Shown: positions 36,640-49,405 of the stretch, piece after piece
How positions within the stretch are numbered: the stretch's first letter is position 1
Layout: each line of letters opens with the position of its first letter
DNA from: Bigelowiella natans CCMP2755
Taxonomy: Eukaryota; Cercozoa; Chlorarachniophyceae
Direction of reading: 5' to 3'
DNA: 64,000 nucleotides
Assembly: GCA_000320545.1 (NCBI GenBank)
Contig: ADNK01002518.1
Span: forward strand, 1 to 64,000
Position numbers and translations under genes: made by a program
The notes under the pieces: model-generated
What the model was told of the DNA's origin: nothing
Database searches by the model: none
Seen by the model: the letters and a program-made list of their open reading frames with translations, nothing else

Positions 36640-38631
36640 TTGCTACTGGTAACAATATCATACATCTTATTCATTTTCCGCCAATCTCCTCCTCTTTCTC
36701 CTCCTCCTCCTCCTCTTTCTCCCAGGAATATTTTCCTTACTTGCAGCACAGATGGCAGTCTACGCCTATACAACATGCTTAGGGTACTACTACATCATCT
36801 TGCATTTATTTCAATATCATATACACGTATCATAATTGTAGAACTATCAGCAACATAAAACAATGTATTATCACCATCATTATCATCATCATTCTCTCAT
36901 CTGCTGCTGTGTTTCCTGAACTTTGTCGTTGTTGAATATGGTCGTTGTCGTCAGAATCCTCGCCCAGTGGTCTTGATGGAACCATCACCAGCCTATCTAT
37001 TCGATGTTCAATGGTCAATTGTTTTGCTGCTGCATTTTCAAGCTTAGATCCTCCTTCTTAATAATAATGATCATGATCATCCTATTACTACTACTACAGG
37101 TCAACATCACGTCCGCTTGTATTCGCTGTAGCAGATGCTACTGGTAGTAATAGTAGTAGTAGTAGTAGTAGTAGTAGGAGGAGGAGGAGGAGGAGGATTA
37201 GATCAGGAGGGAAGACTTATTTCTTATATACTTATTATTATTATTATCAGGTAAAATTCACATCTACGATCTGGGGGTTGAGACAATAAGTCCTATAATT
37301 TCTTTCCAAGCATCATCATCATCATCATCAAGCGTCGTAGAATCTATTGGGTCAAAGAAGGGAGGAATAAGGCGCCTTGCTGATAATGCTACAACAACAA
37401 CTACTACAACTACTACTGCTACTACTCCTACACAACAAGACAACAAACGTAATAAACTTTTTATAAGTAAATAACCAACACACCTGCAATAAAATGATGT
37501 TTTCTAATCTTTCAAATGATGTCATCTTATATTTCCTCCTGCTTGAGAAAGAAATAGTAGTATATTTGAATTGCATTTTTTCTCTCCTACATCAGTTTCA
37601 GTTATCTACTGTATATTTTATATGATGATTAGGCACACCTCCTACTTCCTCCTCCTCCTCATCATCATCATCATCATTCGATGGTGCTGGTGCTATCGTC
37701 GCTCTAAGCTTCAGTCCCCGTGATGGTAGACGATATAATGATGAGTTATAAAGTAGTAGTATGTATTTAGTAGTAGTGAAAAGAATATTAGAAGATACTA
37801 TGCATGGGGAGGAAGAAGGCACACAACGTTATGTTACTTAAAATATGAAAATGTAATATCACAACAGACAACAAACAGCCTTCCTTTTAACAATGATGAC
37901 TGTGGAGGAGCAATATATATTATCATCATCAACAACAACATCATAATATTATATGAATAACCTCATATCATCCTATCACATCATCACCATCATCTTTCTC
38001 ATCACCATTCTACCGTATCGATAAAACAACTACACACAATTCCAGATACTTAAGAAAAATGATGATGATGATGATGATAATAAAAGGCTTGATCATCTTC
38101 TCTCGCTACTATATTGTAGGAAGCATTCTTGCAGGTGCTGATGACAGTGGGCAAGTCGTGGTGTGGAGACTTAGTACACGTTTGTCCAGCATCCAAGAAG
38201 GAGAATTGGCACTCCTAGGTACTACTACTACTACTACTAACCATCTCTCCGAAGACCTTGTTACTATCTATCAAATAAAAGAGAGGCAGCATCTATGCGT
38301 ATTTTGATGTAAATGTTGTGCGTTGTAACATTCTACTGCTGTCTTGATGGTTAGAATCCTTGGGGGCTGTTGACGATGAGGACCAGAAGCTGCAGGTGAT
38401 ATTGTTACTATTTAAGGCCAACCAACATTATGTCATGTGAATCTTGAAGACGCTATTATTGATGAATGATGACAACACATCGTTTCTAATAATAAGCATT
38501 TCGTGGAGAACATCATATGCCAACAATCTAACTCATGTGAATAATAGGCAAGCAGACGGCATAATCGAAGCAGCTCAAGTAGTAGTAGTAGTATTAGTAG
38601 GACGTCGGGTCCAGAGGAGAAGGAGAAGTAA
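33939..38631 (+). CDS. DYNC2I2: dynein-2 intermediate chain WDR34 (DYNC2I2/FAP133)
   Basis: WD-repeat chain of the dynein-2 motor that drives retrograde intraflagellar transport. Fourteen exons: 33939-34949, 35132-35198, 35314-35449, 35609-35660, 35959-36030, 36178-36233, 36726-36783, 36955-37013, 37100-37143, 37251-37448, 37633-37725, 38120-38218, 38355-38395, 38548-38631; 690 codons in total, phases consistent. Family-typical stretches: DVEWSCNGSVLAASFG, CVGCLAFHPTQPTILAAGL, VVGTEGGG, HGGPVYGIAASPFHR, NIFLTCSTDGSLRLY, AYLFDVQWS, GADDSGQVVVWR. The N-terminal about 140 residues precede the WD repeats. Exon 10 carries a Ser run and a Thr run and exon 11 another Ser run, all made of in-frame trinucleotide repeats. 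Introns are loaded with TA, GT, TAC, TAG and GAT repeats. Confidence 0.93.
35038..35141 (+). repeat. tandemly duplicated 3' splice site
   Basis: A 41-base block at 35038-35078 recurs at 35101-35141 with one mismatch. Each copy has a pyrimidine-rich stretch and TTTGTTCAG acceptor followed by ATTCTTGGTG. Only the second copy leads into the conserved WDR34 frame. Confidence 0.9.
35214..35246. repeat. (AT)n microsatellite
   Basis: AT run in WDR34 intron 2. Confidence 0.9.
35473..35589. repeat. (TA)n and (GT)n microsatellites
   Basis: TA run 35473-35506 and GT run 35559-35589 in the same WDR34 intron. Confidence 0.9.
36410..36443. repeat. (TA)n microsatellite
   Basis: TA run in the WDR34 intron between exons 6 and 7. 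Confidence 0.9.
36568..36638. repeat. (TTC)n and (ACT)n microsatellites
   Basis: TTC run 36568-36601, then ACT run 36609-36638, in the same WDR34 intron. Confidence 0.9.
37146..37197. repeat. (TAG)n(GAG)n microsatellite at a splice donor
   Basis: The run begins two bases after the exon 9 end, so the intron opens GTAGTAATAGTAG. Confidence 0.9.
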
Positions 38632-39864
38632 AGGCTGATGATGATTCTAAAATGAATTAGCAGAAGATAGATAAATAGCATAGCAAAGAAGGGTAGGATT
38701 AATATAACTTTAGGCTTTGACTAAATTAGATAATGGAACAAAATGTTAAGAGGCTCACAAAAATAAACTGGCCCCGTTACTATCATAAGTCGTCATACTA
38801 TTCAGCAAACAAAGCATCATCCATCCTGTTTGCGCTAGAGACGATCCCTGCATGCGGCATTAGCAGCATGCGATGCATGCTCTATGCATTGTGTACGTCT
38901 GCTAGCTAGCCACACCGTGCATCGATCTAGACGTCTAAACGCATCCACTTCGTAGCACGTGCGCGTTCTAGCGCTGCATGCAACAGCTAGCGCAGCACTG
39001 AGCATCACTTGCTAGCATTGCTAGATTAGGACAATTAGGACTATTAGATGCTGCAACTGCATCACACCCTACTAGCCTAGCTAGCTAGCTATGACAAGAT
39101 GAAGGCATTGCTAGATTGGCTGTGCTAACTGTCTAACTGTGCCTGTAGAAATTGTGTTAATTGTTGCAGTCCACAAGTATGAGTACTACTACTGCGTCGC
39201 TCTGTCAACATATTTACACTAATAGCCACGAGCACCAACATATCTAAGGATCCTCGATGCAACTATTACGCAAAGGCATTGTGAATAAGGGGAAACATAC
39301 ACATCATTTACGAGTAGTAGTCTTTTTATTAATCGAACGGTTCCAAACAAAGCAGTCGATATATCATCGTTTTCAGATATACATTTTTCATCCAAAGCAA
39401 ATTGAATGTTCTCAACACAATGTATTCGTATTTGATTTGATGTAATATGATTTTAGGTGCTAATGGTTTTCTTCATGTGCAATGATGTACATATTGAAGT
39501 AATTCTCGTGTTACTTCATGTTCCATTGAGCATCAATCTAATTTACACTGATTTCTTCTTCTACACATCATAACATGATCAGAAAGCAAATCAGTCGCTG
39601 AATGATGATTCATTGAGTGTAGTATCATTGTGGAAAGTATATGTGCCAGCCACCAAACAACATGTCCTCAACTTTCAACAACACACTTTGAATGCACAAT
39701 CAACTAATTGTTCTCTAAATCATCATAATCATAAGCAGCAGTAGCAGCAGTAGCATATATGAACTGAAACTAGGTAGCAATGGTTGTTGTTGTAGTAGTA
39801 GTAGTAGTAGTAGTAGCAGTCTCCTCCTGCATTCTAGCTTCAAATAATTCAAGTTCTCTTTGAA
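38632..39864. other. repeat island between convergent 3' ends
   Basis: No gene supported. The core at about 38820-39130 has many GCTAGC, CTAG and GCATGC words; the rest is AT-rich with a TAG run at 39797-39823. Confidence 0.55.
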
Positions 39865-41320
39865 TTAAGAGTTTATCTTGTTCCTGGATTTCTTCTTAAG
39901 TGATGTATTCTCGTCCCTTAATTTACTAATTGCATTTCTGCTTTTCACTTTTATTTCTCCCTTTTCATTTTGTAACTTGCGATTCTCTTTGTCAAGCTCC
40001 ACATTACGCCTTTCAAGAGTGATTAGTTGGCGCTTCTGAATGCCAAACCTGGAAGCATCCTCGTACACACTGACACGTCTAGCAGCACCACCGTTTGGGG
40101 CCTTGAGCGATGACAACGGCTGCAAAGAGGATCTCCTTTGAGTGCTTAGATTATTATTGGTACTTTTGTGATTTTGGCCTCCTCCTCCTCCCCCACAAGG
40201 CTCTTTTCCTTCGGAGGCAAAGAAGACCTCTCCATCAACAAATCCAAAATCACTTGGTACTTTAGTTTTCCTATACTTAGGTGATGGATTGTACTTGTTA
40301 TTAGCCCTGTTGTTGTTGTGACTAGCAGCACTAGACTCACTGCTACCCCCCCTTGATAAACTTCCTCTTTTTCTGCTGCTGCTGCTGTGATTACGTCTTT
40401 CAACAGAGCGTGTGAGAGATCGACTTGTAAGGAATCTTGAGGATGAATATGATGATGATGATGATGATGAACCTGCTTTTCTTCTTGAGCCGATTGTAGT
40501 ACGACTTCTGGCTTTAGGTTGCATCTTCTTCACCTTGTTCTTAAGAATTTGGATTTGTGTATCCTTCTGCCTAGATACTGATGATTGCTTACTCAACTTC
40601 TGCAGCAATTTCCTCTTTTCAAGCTCAGTGCGTCGTTTTTGTTTCATCATTCTTGTTAGTCGTAACTCCTTTTTCTTCGAGTGTTCCCTATACATCTTTT
40701 CTCTATCCTTCATTTCCTTCTGCACACGTGCTTTCTCCTTTTTGGCTCTAGACACTTCCTGTTTCAGGTTTCTAAGTCTAGATTCAGCTCTAATAAGATT
40801 GTTCCTTCTTGCTTCTTCTGCTTTAAGTTTTTTGCGAAGAGTCTTTAGCTGATTTGAAAGTTGCGTGAGTCTTTGCTGATGCCTTGGATTTTTGCCTGTT
40901 TTTTCCAGCTTCCTGAATTCGCTCTCCTTTTCTTTGACCTGTTTTTGGTAGTCATGAAGAAGTTCCTCAACCTCTACTTTCTGATTTTCAATACATTTAA
41001 GCTCAGAATGTAGACGCTCGATCTCGCCTTCTTTCTTTACGAGAAGCTGAGTCAGATTGGCCATTTGGCGTTTTGAGCGCTCAACGAACTCGTTATGATG
41101 ATGATCATCCTTGGCCATTTCGTGGACTAGATTGTCTACAGAATTATTATTATCTTCTTGTTGTTGTTCTTTAATGACAACAGCTTTCTTCTGTGATTCA
41201 TCATCATCATCAGCAGCAGCAGCAGAGCTACTTGTGACGTGAATAGAGAGAGAAGGAACAACAGGCTGCTTTGAAGTAGAGGAGGAGGCAAAACCTGACT
41301 TGCTCATTGGCTAAATTATG

Positions 41321-41357
<37 letters not shown>

Positions 41358-41780
41358 CTTTATCAATATATGTGTTATATATGTATACATATATACACGC
41401 AATTTTCGATCATCATCCTCATCATCCTCATCTCTTACTTAAAATAATACATTTGAAGCAAAGAAGCAACCTACTCCTACCTTTTTGAAAGGCCCATCAT
41501 CAATGAACATATCCTCACTTTCTTTTGATATCTTGGAGGATCCTTCCCCTCCAACTTTTATATCATCATTGTCGTTTTTAACAGTAATGGTGGTGCCTCT
41601 AGGAGAGATCTGTGGAGAAATATATGGTGATGCAGAAGTACTTGGAGCTTGTACCCAAAGCTCCTTGTACACTTTGATCTCCCGCATGGCAGCAAGATAT
41701 TTGATTTTGTAGTCTTTGAGAGCCTTGTTCTCTTCCTCGAGCTCCTGGATTCGAAGACGATACCTAAAAATTGAGATAAA

Positions 41781-41813
<33 letters not shown>

Positions 41814-43634
41814 ACCTTCCACCACCACCACTCCACGGTTTCTCTCTCATACCTCTTGACTTTTGCATCGTTGATTGAGAAGTTGAGAGTAGGCTTGTTC
41901 TTGATATTACGTACTTGAGAAGCATATCGTAGCGTCTGTATGCTTTCGTCCTTTTCAAGGAAAGGAGGAGGACAGACAACAACCCATAACAATTAATGAC
42001 TTAACATCAGAAACATTGCTATAACCAGCCTGAAAAAATGGTAAACCCCCCCCCTTTACACAACACCTCTACATTAGAACAGCAGGTAGCATCATAAGTA
42101 GCATCATTAGCAAGTACCTTATTATCATCTGCAGGGCTTACACAAGCAATTAGAACTGTGCGAGCATTGCCCCCGAGAGAATCCTTGAGGTAACATACGG
42201 AACTATTCTTCTCAATGAGTACATATCTTAGCATTGATGGTATACCTGTAGCAGTCGGGTGATTATACTATCACGGAAAGGAACATGAGGCTTTTTCTGG
42301 GAAAGAGCAGTGATGACCTATCATGGAAACCAGCAGTAGTAGTTGTAGTAGTAGTATCTTTGTAAATGATAAACTTTCTTCGTATTGATGGTGCTGTCTA
42401 AAATGTTCTCTACTACTAGTGATACGGTGAAGGAATATCAGGATATAGTAGTTTTCTTCTTTGATCGATTCTTGACAATATCATAAAATTTGAGAAGATG
42501 AACCTGACTCAAAGCAAAAAGGCCTTTATTAATTTGGATTCCTTCCTTGACTTGCTGCCCTTCTGCACCAGTTTTCTTCAACCTAATCGGGGGAGGAGAG
42601 AAAGAGAGAGGTTAAATATTAGCGTGACAAGGACATTAATTATCTTTATATTCCCTCCTCCCTATCATTGACTGTTGTTGTTGTTCTTCTTCTTCTTCTT
42701 CTTCTATTATGATGTACATGTAGCCATGCTATCTACTACTACCGCTCACTTCCTGCTAGATCCACAAAGTGGAACTTTGAAGAGAGAATCTAACAAGGAG
42801 GATCAAAGAGGAGTAAGATAGTGATGCTAAATGATTCTACTAAAAATCTCTTAATAATCTGGATCTTTCTCATAAAATAATCATTAAATCAAATATCTTT
42901 TATCGATCATCAAAGCAGCAACCTCATCAGCTTCAAACTCATTATCCCCTTGTTCAGCATCATTTTCTTCTTGCTGTTTATTTAAAAGTTGTTGTTGTTG
43001 TTAAGAGTACCGTTATGGCAGTGAATGATAATATTAGTGTACTACTACTACTACTACTACTACTACTCTACTACTTCAAGAACAACGTTTGATGATGAAG
43101 CTTTGCTCTCATCGTGATAATAATCATCATTATGATGGTGATAATGATTATGATGTTGATCATACTTTTGGCTTTTGAGTCAGCCATAAGGTGAAGATTG
43201 CATGAGATCGAGAACTTTCCTTGTTCCTGCATAATAATGATAATGATGATGATGATGATAATAATTAAAAAGAAGAAGGAGGACAAGGAGATCAAGCACT
43301 CAAATAATCTCATATATATATGATTTATTTATTGTTACATTTTTGTAGATCCAGTCGCCCTCGAATGACTGCCTTCTTCCAGGCATTTCATCACCTGGTA
43401 GGTAGGATGATGATGATGAAGCCTTATCTTGAACATTTATTACTTTTCTCTATATGCAAAACTAGATATAATACATATAAACTATTTCTATGTACATATA
43501 TAACCTCCTCAGGAGACTTGACCGTCCTCTTGTGAGCACACCGTATGTGCTCAATTGCTTCGGATTTATGCAATAGGTCTTGTATTTGCTCGTTGTATAT
43601 TTCAACAAATGTAGCCTGGAGTTCGCATGTCCTG

Positions 43635-43672
<38 letters not shown>

Positions 43673-44157
43673 TTTGAGTACTATAGTCATCACCTCTCTA
43701 TTTCAACAATCGATATTTTAACTTGTAATTTTTATGGTTTTGATGATTTCATGCTTTAAATGGGTGTACGTGAGAAAATAATGTCAATAATTGTCCATCA
43801 TTTGGTTCTTCTTCTTCTTCTTGTTCTTGTTGTTCTTCTCCTACTATTACTTGTTGAGCTTGTTGGTCACAGTATCGAATACTTCTTGACAAGCTTTAGG
43901 AATCACGCCATTACTACTTGAGCTGGCTGATGTTCCTTAGAATTTCAACATATACGAATAAACTTAGATCATCACCAAATGCTTATGTAATAATAGCAAG
44001 CTCTTAAGCTACTACTACTACTACTACTACTACCCATCGTGTAAGTCTTTCCTGAGCCAGTCTGTCCATATGCAATGATTGTTCCGTTGTATCTGCGTTG
44101 TTATTAGATTTATGATGATACGATGAGGAGATGATGCAATCAGGTAGCTTGCTGTTG

Positions 44158-44203
<46 letters not shown>

Positions 44204-44808
44204 GGAACTAATATCTTAATAGCTAATCTTAATTAATATATGATACTCACCCCTCTAAAAAGCTTTTGACGACAGGAGATGCTTGGCGGTATACGTCTTC
44301 TTGACGTGCCTTCTCAGCGAAAACTCCGTCATATGTGAACGATTTGCTATCGATTGCAACCTTTTTTGGTTTTAACATCATGGGTGATATTCTTGCTCGA
44401 ACGTTATCCTTACAACACAATCTGCAGATTGTAACTGACAACCGCTAGTAGTGACAATAACAATAATAATACTAATAATTATATCAATACCGATTTATCA
44501 GAAGATTGCACCACACTCCTCGCTCCTCGGTCTACTTCAAACTATAACATAGAAACAACATACGAACACTCATCAGAAAATTAGTGCACTATTTTCCATA
44601 CTTCTCGGTCTATTTTAAACTAAATGATGATGATGATGATGATGATGGTCATTAACAATTAACAACAACATGAGTGTAAGCACCTCCTCCTCCTTGCTTC
44701 ATAAATAAGGACAAGATATAGCATAAGTAGTAGTACCTTGAGTAGCGGCCGGATTCGAATAACTGCCTGAATGCAAGTGTTGTCCTCCTTTTCGTTTTCT
44801 TCTACCAT
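39865..44808 (-). CDS. kinesin, kinesin-4-like N-terminal motor with coiled-coil tail
   Basis: Microtubule motor. Placed exons (minus): 44737-44808, 44491-44541, 44251 to about 44413, 44034-44092, about 43857-43905, 43504-43631, 43339-43394, 43166-43226, about 42923-42985, about 42743-42785, 42504-42582, 42246-42317, 42118-42183, 41854-41950, 41481-41763, 39865-41310. Motor motifs in order: CIQAVIRIRPLL, SFTYDGVF, AYGQTGSGKTYTMG (P-loop), FVEIYNEQIQDLL, SSRSHAIF (switch I), HFVDLAGSER (switch II), GIQINKGLFALSQVITALS, HVPFRDS, DSLGGNARTVLIACVSP, IQTLRYASQVRNIKNKP. The last, with the early Asn-Lys-Pro neck, favours kinesin-4 over kinesin-1. An acidic insert (QQEENDAEQGDNEFEADE) precedes switch II. 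The tail exon has a long Lys/Glu/Arg coiled coil, then a Ser-rich stretch, then more coil. Start at 44808 is a guess; a longer frame runs to 44991. Confidence 0.9.
41324..41355. repeat. (CA)n microsatellite
   Basis: CA run in the last kinesin intron. Confidence 0.9.
41781..41813. repeat. (GAT)n microsatellite
   Basis: Eleven GAT units in the kinesin intron directly after the neck exon. Confidence 0.9.
43040..43067. repeat. (ACT)n microsatellite
   Basis: ACT run in a kinesin intron between switch I and switch II exons. Confidence 0.85.
43635..43668. repeat. (ATC)n microsatellite at a splice acceptor
   Basis: ATC run that, on the minus strand, ends one base before the acceptor of the exon at 43504-43631. 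Confidence 0.9.
44010..44033. repeat. (TAC)n microsatellite forming a splice donor
   Basis: On the minus strand the kinesin P-loop exon ends at 44034 and the intron is GTAGTAGTAG from its first base. Confidence 0.9.
44168..44201. repeat. (TA)n microsatellite
   Basis: TA run in the kinesin intron upstream of the P-loop exon. Confidence 0.9.
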
Positions 44809-46468
44809 GGTTGTTATCGTCGTCCCGTTGTTCTGTTCTGAGATATGTACCGCAAACATATCAATGATGAGAAAAAGAAGAAGAAGAAGAAGAAGAAAAA
44901 GACCAAAACGACGAGGAGGAGGAAGAGGAGGAGGAAGCAGAAATTGAAGACCAACCTTCCAAATATATCTAATATTTACAAAATCTTTCAATGTTCGAGT
45001 GAAAATGCCATAAGGTGAAGAAGGGTACAGAGAAGAGGGGGGGGGTGGGACCCTGTTCAGAGGGAAAGCACGATGATGATTTTTTTGCTGCTGTATGCGA
45101 AAAATAAATCGGCAGCCTCATTGGCGCGCTTTTTACCTATATATGTCTTGTCGCAAGTATAGAATAACTTGGATTTCAATTTTCATTACGGTAGTACCAT
45201 CGTTGTACACGTTTTGAAAAAGGACTAGCCGTTGACAAACAGCACAAGTTATCCACAGCTTACGACATGGTCACTGGGTGGTCGCATGCTTAAAAACCCA
45301 ATATTTTACTAACGTGTTTTTATTGGGGAAGTATTTGCTTGTCGCAATGGATGAAATTCATGCAACAGCACATCAAAATACTGGTGCCTGTGAAAACACT
45401 TTCCCTTAGGGGACATGGAGGATGACGTGGTGGATGAGCAGCACGTCTGATGATCTGATGATCCTTTCGAATCAAGCATTGGAACTACTTCATTGATTCA
45501 TTCTTCGCATCTTCACCGTCAGCAGCGCAACGTGTTGTCTGTGCATGTGTTGAGTGGCAACAATGTTTCAGTGTTTCAATGCAAACCTCGGTTGAAACAC
45601 TTTTTCATCTTTTTCATCTTCTTCTTTCATCGACATCCTCATCATCTTCTTCTTCTGGCTTTTTTTTCTTTCCATCTTGAACTTCTGATGATCCTTTCAG
45701 CAGCAGCATCATCGGAATTGCTTCACTCATTTCCAGATTTGTCCATTCATTCAAGACACCAATCCTTCTCTTCCTTGGTGGTCTTGCTAGCTTGCTCTTT
45801 GGAAGGAAGTGGATGAGTCAGCACTCTGACACACGATCGATTTCCAGATCTACGCATCATTGAAGCAACGTCGTTCATTCATTCATCCATTCCCAGGTTC
45901 ATTCATCTAGTCATCTAGAGAGGGCGGGAGGGACATCACCGCTAGACTGGTCCACGTGCAACAAATTGAAGATGGGGCCCTGATTTGTGTGTGTGTACGC
46001 CGAACTCGAAGATTGCTAGATTGATCAATCGAAGGTTCAAAAGTGTTCTCTAGTTCTTGCAGTCATGGCGTGCGTGTGTGGACTGTGCAGCAGCTGCAAT
46101 GTTCGTTCACGTGCGCACGTTCGTTCGATTCGTGCGCGTGTGTGCGTTCATGAGCACGACTAGATGAGTGCAGTGTAAATGCAGCCACCCTGCCAGCCTG
46201 GAGGCGCGCGTTGCGCCATGCAAACTCGCTGTGTCTGCATCGTCTAGCATTGCTTGCTTTGATGCATTGATTGCATTGATGCGATGCTAGGATCGACTCT
46301 AGTGCGCGCTAGATTTACCATAGTTTAGCTGCTGAAACACACACACATACACACACATTCACTGATCTAATGATGGTGGCATCGTGCGTGCTATCACATC
46401 TGCACTACTCGTCGAATTGATATAACAAAAGGACACATTGCATTCAAAATGTCGTTCTGCCCCATTTG
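44809..46468. other. kinesin upstream region and repeat island
   Basis: No gene supported. The part near the kinesin start has an AAG run (44875-44896) and AT-rich DNA that should include its promoter. From about 45420 the DNA becomes TTC-, TGCA- and CTAG-rich. It contains an inverted repeat at 45570-45601 (arms AGTGTTTCAA and TTGAAACACT, loop 12). Confidence 0.5.
45570..45601. repeat. inverted repeat, 10-base arms
   Basis: Arms AGTGTTTCAA and TTGAAACACT are exact complements with a 12-base loop. Confidence 0.7.
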
Positions 46469-48453
46469 TCATTTTCCCTTTGACATTTCTCGCAGAAGGG
46501 CAGCCTTTTCTATGTATCGACTTTTGTATTCGGTGCTCCGGTGAAAATCGTCCAACAGCATTGCCTGTGCATGAACAATGCTCAAAATGTACACAACAAC
46601 ATGGCATTACGATTTAACAAACCTGTAGCCAATCTGCCTTTCGTCGTTCCACCAGATTGCATCCTACATGATCAAATGTCCCGAGTAGGAGTTCCTCACC
46701 TTTTTTCATTCCAAACATGTCGCTCACACATTTAGTCGAATATTTACTCGCATCTGCCCATTCAGACTCGTTTTCAACAAGTCTCGCTGCTGATTTTGCA
46801 AAATCGATTAGATTATTGGCAACTATCCCTCCAAATTTGACTTTCTCTCCACGAGATGTGGTGGCTGTCGTCTCCCATTGTTCAGGAAGCATGCCTTCTG
46901 CGCCAATGGGCGTGGTAACGACAGGAGTTCCAACGCTCCAAGAGTCAGCAATTTTTCCTTTTATTCCCGCTCCGAACCTCAAAGGAGCCAGAAGGCAGCG
47001 ATGACTACCCAATGTCGAATATTGGCATTTCGCGGGGCCCTTATTATATAAAAATGGTTGTTGGTTTCCAAGTGAAAGGGCAAAGCAGGGTGAGTTGGAG
47101 CACCTCAACAAAGAAATTTTCTTTCGCGTTTGTAAGATTCATCATCGAAGCTGGGGGAAATGCACCATAAACTCGTAGACTATGTTTCTTGGGATTTTTC
47201 AGCTCCGATTGAATTGCAGGCCAAATTTCTTCCTTCAGCCAACGCACACTATCCGCATTTGGGGGATGTCGAAAATTTCCGATGCTAACAAAGTCAGAAC
47301 TGCGCATGCTCAAGTTACCATCATTCAGAATATTCTTATCTGAATAGAAAAAAGGTGCCAGTGCTAAGCGATCGAATGCAATACCGAACCTCTCCTTTAG
47401 CAACATTCTCTCGAAAGGGGACACAAGTAAGGTTAGATCGCTCCTAAGAATACTTGCTAATTCCCTTGTCAACCGTTCTTCTCTGATATCTAGCATTTTC
47501 GCTGTTTTCTTCACGGAGGTAGACTTCCAGAAGAAGTCAGATCTTCCCGTGGCGGTGGAAGATAGGAGTTTTTCAACGTGAGTTTGCCGCTGATTCCTCA
47601 GAAAGTGAAGATCCTGTGTATCGAGAACACGCATGCACGATGGAACTTCCTTTGCCACCCGCCAACCAAACATTTCCTCCTGATGCATAAGGAGGATTCT
47701 ATTTTAACATTAATCAAAAGCTTCATGGTTTTCTTGCGTCTAAATGATATTGTTATGAGAACCAACCATCGTGAATCGATCAAATATGGTCATGTCTGGC
47801 TGGAGATCTCGAACAAGGGAATCAAACTTTGGATCGTTAGGTTGTACAGCTTCAGTATTTACATTTGCAGCCCGCAATGCATCTACAGCCCCTCTTACGT
47901 CACGCGCTGGTGAGGCAAGAGTAACTGTTAGTTCTGGGACACGTGATAACATTTCAATGAGGCTCCAGGTCCGCAAGGCGGCTGCGGTTGTAGTTTTCTC
48001 TGGCCAAACTGCAAAATACAAAGTGCGAATGAAGTGGGGGATGCTGCCAATAGATACTAGTAAGATGTTTCTAAAATTATTCAGATAACCTGGAGTAATG
48101 ATGAGTATTCGACGACCTTTTAGCCATCGTTCCGACTGGCCTGCTGCTGGAGATTGCGCGGTTGACGTTCCGCTACATTGAACGAATAAACGCTTTTTGC
48201 TGCGAGCATCTCTTGCCAACTGTAAAAAAGGAGAACCAGCTAGTCTATTCATCGTGCGATATTGCCCGATCCGTTTAACATGATACGGTATCATAGTTCT
48301 CGTCGCAGTATTCTTGTCTGTAAGCCACTCCTTTTTGACTAAATTGCTACAATACTGCGTGTTACCTCGTTGGATCAAACCAATAAATAGCACGCAACTA
48401 ATAAAGCTGAATATGAGCAAAGATATCTGCTTTTTCAACTTGTGCTCTATCAT
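46469..48453 (-). CDS. membrane-anchored family 1-type glycosyltransferase
   Basis: Five exons (48090-48453, 47767-48008, 47104-47679, 46623-47039, 46469-46564) give 565 codons with matching phases. Starting at MIEHK, residues about 9-28 form one hydrophobic span (ISLLIFSFISCVLFIGLI) after a basic start, the type II anchor of Golgi enzymes. The GT-B fold shows RRILIITP, then VWPEKTTTAAALRTWSLIE, TIFDRFTMEEMFGWRV, RVLDTQDLHFLR, SIGNFRHPPNADSVRWLK and the donor-site region LLAPLRFGAGIKGKI with GTPVVTTPIGAEGM. The last exon (STEYKSRYIEKAALL) matches the family's C-terminal end. Sugar and acceptor are unknown. An in-frame TTG at 48540 would extend the N-terminus, but the ATG gives a better anchor. 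Confidence 0.88.
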
Positions 48454-49405
48454 AGACCATTCAAAGGGACCTAAATGATTCGGAATGGCGAGGCTACCCA
48501 GAGTGTTTGCGGTTTGTACGTGTGTGTTGAAAAAGCACAAGCCTGCAAACGTTGAACAAATATTGCAGGGTGAGCACGGTATCAGTTAAGTGGACTGTAG
48601 AGGTGATTATAACAGTAGATCGACCAATCGATTCACAACCGATGATTCGTATTTCGTTCTGTTTTATAATGTTGTTTACTGTTCTGCAACAGTGGGTGTT
48701 ACAAAGAGCCGTCACATCACCCATGATTTTTGTTCGCTAACTTTTGATATTACTATGTTAAAATTATCATCCCAAGGAGGATTTATTGAAATAAATGATG
48801 GTACGATACGCGTTCTCTGGAGTCGTTCGGCATACACAAGGACTCGCTCTCGAGAGTAGGGTAGGGTAGGGAGGGTGGAAATGGATCTACCGGTAATGCT
48901 GTGCTCGTTGGAGTCGCAGAGACAAAATACGACGAAGAAGTGATGTCGTAGAGGAAAAATACCAACCAACTATTCGCACACATTTCCACCAAGATCGATG
49001 TCGTAGAGGCGAAATAGCGAACAGCTTACTTGATTAAGGTAATCATCTATGTGGTAGTATATGTAGGCCAACTCGTGCAGCATGTGCTTCAAGCTGCACA
49101 CTTCCGACATTGCAACATTACTACTTTGCGACAAAGAAAATAGCGTTCTTAGAAAAGAAATGGAAGGTGATTTTGCGATCGTCGTGATCTTTTGTTGTTG
49201 TTGTTATTGCTGACCATGTTCTCGTTCTTCGTTAACAAGCTGCCTTCCTTTCTTCCTTCCTCCTCCTGCTAAGAAGGTGCAATACGATGAGAAGACGAAC
49301 ACCTACGAGGAGCAGTTCGTTCCTTGCTTGGTGATGACAGTGGTGGCTTGAGCAATCGATGATTCGAATAAGAACAAGGAAAGAAGGAAAAAAATAAGAA
49401 TAACA
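48454..49405. promoter_or_regulatory. divergent intergenic region
   Basis: Head-to-head gap between the glycosyltransferase and U-box genes. A short GGGTAGGGTAGGG tract lies near 48856-48872. The phrase GATGTCGTAGAGG(A/C)GAAA occurs near 48940 and again near 48995. No repeat-island words. Confidence 0.4.

Noticed and set aside
45249..45257. TTATCCACA, identical to the bacterial DnaA box
   Set aside because: A single nine-base match in clearly eukaryotic DNA with no partner boxes is expected by chance.
48856..48872. GGGTAGGGTAGGG, telomere-like
   Set aside because: Only two to three units and inside a normal gene-to-gene gap, so not an interstitial telomere array.
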